Assembly (NCBI RefSeq): GCF_002910825.1
Contig: NZ_NEUB01000847.1
Coordinates: 1 to 38,739, forward strand
Reading direction: 5' to 3'
DNA: 38,739 nt
From: Streptomyces sp. SM1
GTDB taxonomy: Bacteria; Actinomycetota; Actinomycetes; Streptomycetales; Streptomycetaceae
The position numbers and the translations under genes were made by a program. The notes under the pieces are model-generated. The model worked only from the letters and a program-made list of their open reading frames with translations. It did not search any database and was not told the DNA's origin. How positions within the stretch are numbered: the first letter of the stretch is position 1; every line of letters starts with the position of its first letter. Of this stretch, positions 34,012-38,739 are shown piece after piece.

Positions 34012-36098
34012 TCCGGAAAGAGGCCGGGCTGGCCTTCTGGCTGGACTGGGTCGAGCACCGCGGCGGGCTGTGGGAGGACGCCGGAGGCACCGCCCTGGCA
34101 CTCCTGCCCGCCGCCCTGGCGAGCGAGCTGGAGCTGCCCGAGGAGACCGCGGTCACCGCCGCCCCCGATGTCGCCCGCGAAGACGGCGCCCTGCTGCTGG
34201 TGACCGGGCACCCGGTGGTCGCCAAGGCCGCCGAGAACGTTCTGGCCGCGGGCGACACCGGCACCCTCACCCTGACCGCGCCGCGCTCCCTGCCGCCCGA
34301 TGCGGCCACGCTGCTGTCCAAGGCCCGAGAGTATCTGCCGGTCGACCACGGTCGCCTGGACCCGCGTGCCGACGCCACGCCCGAGCGGGCCCTGCGGCCG
34401 GTGATGCGCGTAGGCGCCCTGGTGAGCTACGAGCTCTCCGCGGAGGACCACTTCCAGGAGCAGGCCGAGGTGTTCGTCGACGTGCCCAGCCGCCTGCGGG
34501 TCTCGGCGAGCGTCAGCGAGCGCCTCGCCCGCACCGGCCATGACCCCTGTGCCGGGACCGCACTGCCGGCCGGGCTCGCCGCCGCCGTGGACTACGCCTC
34601 CACCAGTCGGCCGGCCCTGGCGGCGGCCCTCGCGGAGGCCCACCGAATGCTGGAGGCCGGCGCCGAACTGCGCCGTGACGGACTGGCCGGGCAGATCGGC
34701 GACGCGCACGCCAAAGAGCGCGCCCGCGCCGAGGAGTACTACGCAGCCGCCGTGGACTCCCTCCAGCGCCGTGCCACCACCGCGCCCGAGGACCGCGCGG
34801 CGTTGCTGCGCGCCCGCATCGAGAGCACCCGCGAGGAGCGCGCACGCCGCCTGGCCGAGATCGCCGAAAAGTATCGTGCCCGCCACACGCTCACTCCCTA
34901 CCGGCTGCACCTGCTGAGAGTGCCGGTGCTGCGCCTCGCACTGGACGTCCGCAGGGGCGAGCGGCGCTACCCGCTGGACCTGGACTGGCTGCTGCCCGCC
35001 GGAGAGTTCGCCCCACTACGCTGCCCGGCCTGCGACCGGAGCGGTGCGCAGCTGGTCGCGGCCAAGACCCACCTGGGCTGCGCCCGATGCCTGGCCCCCA
35101 AGCGCCCCACCCCACAGCCGGCCCCGGTGTCCGTACCGCCGCCCCGCGACGGCGCCGATGCGCACACGGCGGCATCCACGGCGGCACCGGTGCGCGCGGA
35201 CACCTCCGTCGCCGCGCGAAACGTCCAGGCCGCGGCCGACGGCGCCTCGCCCCTGAGCGGGAGCGAGGCGAAGGCCGGGCGAACCGCCGAGACGTCCCCG
35301 GCGCGCGCCTCCTCCCGGTCCACCTCCCGGCGCGCCACACCCGGCCGTGCCCCGTCCCCGCCGCAGCGCCGGTCCTCCGATCCCAGGACCCTGAACAAGC
35401 GGGCCGTCGCCTTCTGGGAGCACGCCGCGGCAGGCGACCGCCGAAAGCTGGAGCGGCTGTGCGTCCCGGATTCGCCGGCCGCCGCCCTGCTGCGGCTGTA
35501 CAGCGCGGCCGGGCCGCTGTACGGGATCGGCGTCGGCTCCCGGGAGCGGGTGGAGTCCTGCAGCGTCGCGGTCTTCCCCGCCGAGGGACGACGCGGCTGG
35601 GACGGTGCCGGAGGCGAGGTCCACACCGACCGGGGAGACCGTGACTACCTGCTGCGCTGGGCCCCCGGGCCTGCCCCGCTGATCGCCGAGGTCTTGCCTT
35701 TCCAGACCCCCTATGCGATGAATGCCGCTACCATGATGGCGCGCTACCGTACCCGTGGCACCAGGCCGACGGTGCCCCGTCTTCCCCGCCCCGGTGCCGG
35801 ACTGGACCCCGTCGCCCACCTGCTGTGGCAGCACACCCCTGCCCGTCACGGGGCGCACCTGGCCGCACGGGCCCTGGCCTCCTGGTGGCGCCTGACCGAT
35901 CCTGAGGCACTGTGGGAGCACTACCCGGCCGCGGTCCTCGCTGCCGCCGCCGAACGGTCCACCTGCTACTGGAGCGGCGTCGGCGCAGGTGGCTACGGAG
36001 ACGCGGCACGGCTGTGGAAGGTCCCCGAGGCCGACCTGCGCAAGGCCGGCACGCATCTGCAGCGCCTGCTGAAACTGACCCGGGACCAGCCTTGGTAG
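34008..36098 (+). CDS. Helicase-associated protein with zinc ribbon
   Basis: A 696-aa protein starting at GTG 34008 inside the end of the helicase gene. The N-terminal third has MRVGALVSYELSAEDHFQEQ and a long acidic-basic coiled-coil stretch (residues about 205-290: AKERARAEEYYAAAVDSLQ). A zinc ribbon follows, with CPAC (C339, C342) and CARC (C358, C361). A Pro/Ala/Ser-rich linker (about 365-455) joins a C-terminal domain with LNKRAVAFWEHAAAGDRRK. The overlap with the SNF2 gene suggests a two-subunit machine, in which the zinc ribbon and coiled coil may bind nucleic acid or bridge subunits. No known family is assigned. Confidence 0.75.
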   Translation: MIRKEAGLAFWLDWVEHRGGLWEDAGGTALALLPAALASELELPEETAVTAAPDVAREDGALLLVTGHPVVAKAAENVLAAGDTGTLTLTAPRSLPPDAATLLSKAREYLPVDHGRLDPRADATPERALRPVMRVGALVSYELSAEDHFQEQAEVFVDVPSRLRVSASVSERLARTGHDPCAGTALPAGLAAAVDYASTSRPALAAALAEAHRMLEAGAELRRDGLAGQIGDAHAKERARAEEYYAAAVDSLQRRATTAPEDRAALLRARIESTREERARRLAEIAEKYRARHTLTPYRLHLLRVPVLRLALDVRRGERRYPLDLDWLLPAGEFAPLRCPACDRSGAQLVAAKTHLGCARCLAPKRPTPQPAPVSVPPPRDGADAHTAASTAAPVRADTSVAARNVQAAADGASPLSGSEAKAGRTAETSPARASSRSTSRRATPGRAPSPPQRRSSDPRTLNKRAVAFWEHAAAGDRRKLERLCVPDSPAAALLRLYSAAGPLYGIGVGSRERVESCSVAVFPAEGRRGWDGAGGEVHTDRGDRDYLLRWAPGPAPLIAEVLPFQTPYAMNAATMMARYRTRGTRPTVPRLPRPGAGLDPVAHLLWQHTPARHGAHLAARALASWWRLTDPEALWEHYPAAVLAAAAERSTCYWSGVGAGGYGDAARLWKVPEADLRKAGTHLQRLLKLTRDQPW

Positions 36099-36259
36099 TC
36101 GGGCCCAGAACGCACTGACGAAAGCCGCGGTGGACGAGCAGGTTCCGTCTCAAGGGCCTGAAGGTGCTCGAGAAGAGGCGCTTGCCGACAGCCTGGGCCT
36201 CGATCGTCGTGACGACGCCGGTCAGCGGGAGGGGTGCAGCGTGGTCGGCTCCAAGGGCC

Positions 36260-36679
36260 TCACCGGTCGGCGCTGCCGGGCGGTACGACCCATTCGGTGG
36301 GTTGACCGGTGAGGGAGGCGATCATGTCGAAGTCTCCGTCGTAGTGGAGGACCGTCCGTCGGTGCAGTTCTGCCGTGGCGGCGATCAGCAGGTCGGGGAG
36401 TGACAGAGCGCGGTGGAAGCCTGCGTTGAGAGCGTGGCGCTGGACTTCCAGGGTGCGGGCGAACGTGTGGTCGTCGGCGTGGAGGTAGTCGAAGGCGCGA
36501 AGCCAGGTGCTGATCCGGGTCGCCTCCGAGGTGTCCCGGGCGGAGTGGATCATCTCGTACTCGGTGGGCTGGCACACGGCGAGGAGGTAGCGATCGTGCA
36601 GGGGCTTGAGTACCTCCTTGATGTTCGGTTTCGCCCAGCGGGCCAGGGCGGACTTGTCGATCAGGTAGCTGTCCTGCAT
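36260..36679 (-). CDS. vapC: VapC-type PIN-domain toxin
   Basis: A 139-aa PIN ribonuclease. Acidic residues that bind the metal are visible: D8 in YLIDKSAL, an acidic residue at E40 or E42, D96 in LSLPDLLIAATA, and D114/D116 in LHYDGDFDMIA. The start ATG 36679 overlaps the stop of the antitoxin gene by one base, the usual arrangement. VapC toxins cleave tRNA or rRNA when the antitoxin is degraded. Near an island boundary it may help maintain the element. From 36099 to 36259 no gene is seen. Confidence 0.88.
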   Translation of the reverse strand: MQDSYLIDKSALARWAKPNIKEVLKPLHDRYLLAVCQPTEYEMIHSARDTSEATRISTWLRAFDYLHADDHTFARTLEVQRHALNAGFHRALSLPDLLIAATAELHRRTVLHYDGDFDMIASLTGQPTEWVVPPGSADR

Positions 36680-36933
36680 CAGGCGGCCCGGCCTCCGGCG
36701 CGGTCGCCGGTGCGCTGGAGGGAGCCATCGGCGTTGCGGGGGCCGGTGTTCTCGACGATCTCGCTGAAGTCGAGCTCACCGGCTTCGATGGCGTCGAAGC
36801 CCTCCTGTCGCAGGTGCCTCTTGACAGCGTCCTCCATGGCGAGGCGGACAGCTTTGGCCTTGGTCTTGGTGCCGAAGATGCGCATGGCCTCGGTGACCAT
36901 GTCTTCGTCGAGGTCGATGACGGTTCTGGCCAT
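36679..36933 (-). CDS. vapB: VapB-type antitoxin
   Basis: An 84-aa antitoxin starting at ATG 36933, eight bases after AAGGGA. The N-terminus MARTVIDLDEDMVTEAMRIF followed by GTKTKAKAVRLAMEDAVKRH is the ribbon-helix-helix pattern of the VapB/DUF2191 type. The C-terminal part (FDAIEAGELDFSEIVE) would wrap the toxin. A longer open frame to 37119 has no support. It presumably represses its own promoter together with VapC. The 36934-37179 gap carries no gene. Confidence 0.87.
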   Translation of the reverse strand: MARTVIDLDEDMVTEAMRIFGTKTKAKAVRLAMEDAVKRHLRQEGFDAIEAGELDFSEIVENTGPRNADGSLQRTGDRAGGRAA

Positions 36934-37179
36934 GCGAATGGTCCCTTCGAGAGCGCTTCTGCCATGGAAACGATAGCATCGATCGGCGGCGGTAGATATC
37001 GTTTTGAGGGAGGCGGTCGTTGCGGATGGGAGCCTCGGCGCCCGGCTGCGTGTGGCGTTGTCGCCGAGATCGCCCCTTGTAGGAGATGGACAGTCGCCCT
37101 CATCGCAGGGTCTGCCCATGTCGGGAGTCTCGCCAGAATGGATGGGACGGGCGATGGGTAACTGATTGGGCGGCCCCGC

Positions 37180-37471
37180 CGGTGGACAGCCGGTGGACGG
37201 ACGCCTTTGGACCGTGCATCACGGGGTGGCATGGGTTAACCCACCACACATGCTCTGATCAGGCAAAACGTCACCGGGCAGCACGACGGGGCACCACACA
37301 GCACGAACGCTCGTGGTCTCGTAATGCGTAGGTCTCGGGTTCGAATCCCGAAGGCGGCTCCATGGTGAACCCCAGGTCAGGCCTCTGACCTGGGGTTTCT
37401 TGTTTCCGTTGGCCTTGGAATTAGGAATAAACGGACACGTGCGGTCTACGCATCGCAATGCGTAGGTCGAA
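37180..37471 (+). repeat. att-like direct repeat C with tRNA-Thr(CGT) 3' half
   Basis: This copy mirrors repeat B in length and order. The 48-bp identical core is at 37315-37362. The upstream 135 bp keep GGTGGACAGCCGGTGGAC, GACGCCTTTGGAC and TGATCAG with substitutions. The hairpin CTACGCAT-CGCA-ATGCGTAG is at 37446-37465. Both copies point the same way, so recombination between them would excise about 8.2 kb with the SNF2 genes and VapBC. No integrase is encoded between the copies. Confidence 0.75.
37368..37397 (+). terminator. Terminator following tRNA-Thr remnant C
   Basis: A perfect 13-base stem (AACCCCAGGTCAG and its complement) has a 4-base loop and is followed by TTCTTGTTTCC. It is a better-preserved form of the terminator in repeat B. 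Confidence 0.8.
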
Positions 37472-37824
37472 GGTGTGGTCTCTGTGGCGATTCCTAGGCA
37501 TCTTGCCCCTGAGCTGGGCTTTTGTGGAACCGTTGGCGTTAGCTGACGCTCTGTCAAGGACGAGGTGTGGCCAATGTGCGGCCATGCGTGCAGTCACAGT
37601 GCTGGGAAGGCCATCAAGAGTGGCATTTCTGGGCTCAGTGTTGACCGATGCGTTGTAGGGTTTCGACAACCAGAGCAATGGCCAACCTCGTCAAGCAGGC
37701 CCGGCGGCTGATCGCGGGCCGGAGCGGGACAGCATGATGCTCGGGTCGGCGACGACGTTCGGCGGCAGGTCTGGACCCGCATAGTCAGTCTCCGGCTGAT
37801 CTCTCCCGGCCAACGCCGTCCCGG
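37472..37824. other. Intergenic stretch without a supported gene
   Basis: This lies between repeat C and the transposase remnant. Short frames exist on both strands, but none has a domain or ribosome site that I can support. Confidence 0.5.
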
Positions 37825-38015
37825 CGCTCCTGGCGTCGGCACGTCGTGCTCGCCATGGCCGCGCTCGCCCTGCTCGCCGTGATCTCCAGCCTGGACCGGC
37901 GCGTGCACCCGGCACCGGTCCTGCCCGCCGACGGCGAGGCTGAACCGCCCTAGGACTTCGGCCAGATCGCCCTGACCGTCCCGGAGGCCCGCCGCCTTGG
38001 TCGACGGCGCTCACA
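37825..38015 (+). pseudogene. C-terminal remnant of an IS701-type transposase
   Basis: The plus strand reads WRRHVVLAMAALALLAVISS, then a Pro-rich stretch, a TAG, and DFGQIALTVPEARRL. This resembles the C-terminus of IS701-type DDE transposases of Streptomyces (HITLAMAA..FL, then IPLTVPEVRRL). The stop codon and the lack of the catalytic domain show that it is a relic. The following ISAs1 copy probably cut it. Confidence 0.5.
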
Positions 38016-38089
38016 GTCGACTTGGCGCGCGTTTCTCGGCTCCTCGGGATGCGGCATGTCGGCCCAGGGCTGACGCAAGGTCGAATTTC

Positions 38090-38739
38090 TCAGCAAAACC
38101 GCAGGTCGGAGGGTACGCCGAAGAGGTCCAGGGGTGCCTTGTGGGGTGACAGGGCGATCTGGCGCTTGGCGTCCGCGATGGAACTGCTCATGGTGCGCAG
38201 GTAGTTCATGGCCACCGATCGCAACGTCGAGGCGTTCTGCGGTCCGTGGCCGCTGCGGATGCGTGAGGCATCCTCGCCGAACGTCACATCCCGCACGTAA
38301 TGGATCTTGTTCTCCACGCCCCAGTGGCCCCTCGCGTACCGCCCGAGCACCTCCGGAGCCGCCTCGGACGCCGACAGGTCGGTGATCAGGTAGACCGTCT
38401 CCCGCGTTCGCTTGCCCGTTGCCCGGTCGGTGCGGTGCCGGATGATCCGGGCAACCTGCTTGACGTGCGGAAACGCCAGCGACGTCCACGTCACTGCCTG
38501 CACCACCCGCGTCTCCCGCCGGCCGTGACCCACCTCGCTCTCCTTGTGCCTGGCCGTCACCTCGCTCCAGGGGATCGACCGGCACGCCTCCCACAACGCC
38601 GGCTGGTTCCGCTCCACCACCAGCACGAAGTGCGCACCCATCTCCTCCACCAGCACCTTCGCCGTCTCCACCTGCGTGTGCAGTGCGTCCGCCGTCACCA
38701 CCCCGTGCAGGTCGGGCACCGACAACAGCGGCGCCGGCG
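38090..38739 (-). CDS. ISAs1-family transposase, 5' end beyond the window
   Basis: The C-terminal about 215 residues of a DDE_Tnp_ISAs1 transposase. The segment GVVTADALHTQ contains the second catalytic Asp region, FVLVVERNQPALWEAC-like KGNQ equivalent follows, and the end carries ARGHWGVENKIHYVRDVTFGEDASRIRSG with the catalytic Glu region and ALRSVAMNYLR-like STLRSVAMNYLR. The frame stays open to the window edge. The sequence just after the stop (GAGAAATTCGACCTTGCGTC on the minus strand) is probably the element's right end, near 38050. Confidence 0.85.
   Translation of the reverse strand, partial: PAPLLSVPDLHGVVTADALHTQVETAKVLVEEMGAHFVLVVERNQPALWEACRSIPWSEVTARHKESEVGHGRRETRVVQAVTWTSLAFPHVKQVARIIRHRTDRATGKRTRETVYLITDLSASEAAPEVLGRYARGHWGVENKIHYVRDVTFGEDASRIRSGHGPQNASTLRSVAMNYLRTMSSSIADAKRQIALSPHKAPLDLFGVPSDLRFC

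Noticed and set aside
29659..36098. A DISARM, Zorya or BREX defence system
   Set aside because: An SNF2 helicase is present, but there is no methyltransferase, DUF1998, PLD, MotAB-like or BREX-type gene beside it.
1..38739. A CRISPR array
   Set aside because: No set of regularly spaced short direct repeats was seen. The only notable repeats are the tRNA-derived units and the four operator palindromes.

Overview
The window looks like high-GC actinobacterial DNA, most probably Streptomyces. Codon third positions are strongly GC, starts are often GTG or TTG, overlaps of the ATGA/GTGA type are common, and the sugar ABC transporter has no ATPase of its own (Streptomyces usually share MsiK). The core, about 5.67-27.79 kb, reads as a locus for red-algal sulfated galactan, most probably carrageenan, set inside accessory DNA.

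Left edge (1-5.3 kb): insertion sequences nested in one another. An IS110-family element sits inside an IS30-family transposase gene, which sits inside an IS3-family element, which cuts off the 3' end of a tyrosine integrase gene. A fragment of a DUF5655-like gene is fused upstream of the integrase.

Core (5.67-27.79 kb): a secreted GH16 enzyme closely resembling kappa-carrageenase and a secreted beta-helix protein resembling GH82 iota-carrageenase are transcribed divergently. Then come a convergent IclR-type regulator and a long rightward operon: galactonate dehydratase, ABC transporter (binding lipoprotein and two permeases), DHDPS-type aldolase, two more enolase-superfamily enzymes, SMP-30-type lactonase, aldehyde dehydrogenase, KDG-type kinase, KDPG-type aldolase, mutarotase-like protein, SDR, Gfo/Idh/MocA oxidoreductase, cytoplasmic S1 sulfatase, metallo-beta-lactamase-fold hydrolase and formylglycine-generating enzyme. 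Inferred flow: extracellular cleavage, uptake of sulfated oligosaccharides, intracellular desulfation by a sulfatase matured by the adjacent FGE, galactose to galactonate, 3,6-anhydrogalactose to its acid by the aldehyde dehydrogenase and on by a cycloisomerase, with both streams meeting at 2-keto-3-deoxygalactonate and ending in pyruvate and glyceraldehyde-3-phosphate. No recognisable exo-glycosidase is present. Four copies of an inverted repeat TGTGCA-N5-TGCACA (one perfect) lie before the GH16 gene, the GH82-like gene and in the iclR/dgoD intergenic region, and are probable operators of the IclR protein.

Right part (27.8-38.7 kb): two DUF202 membrane proteins, then a tandem set of tRNA-Thr(CGT) 3'-end copies (one decayed, and two 292-bp colinear repeats about 8.2 kb apart). 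The two large repeats enclose an SNF2-family helicase, a zinc-ribbon partner, two decayed genes of unknown function and a VapBC pair. The window ends in an IS701-type remnant and an ISAs1-family transposase running off the edge. The pattern suggests repeated integration at a tRNA-Thr gene whose intact copy should lie left of the window.
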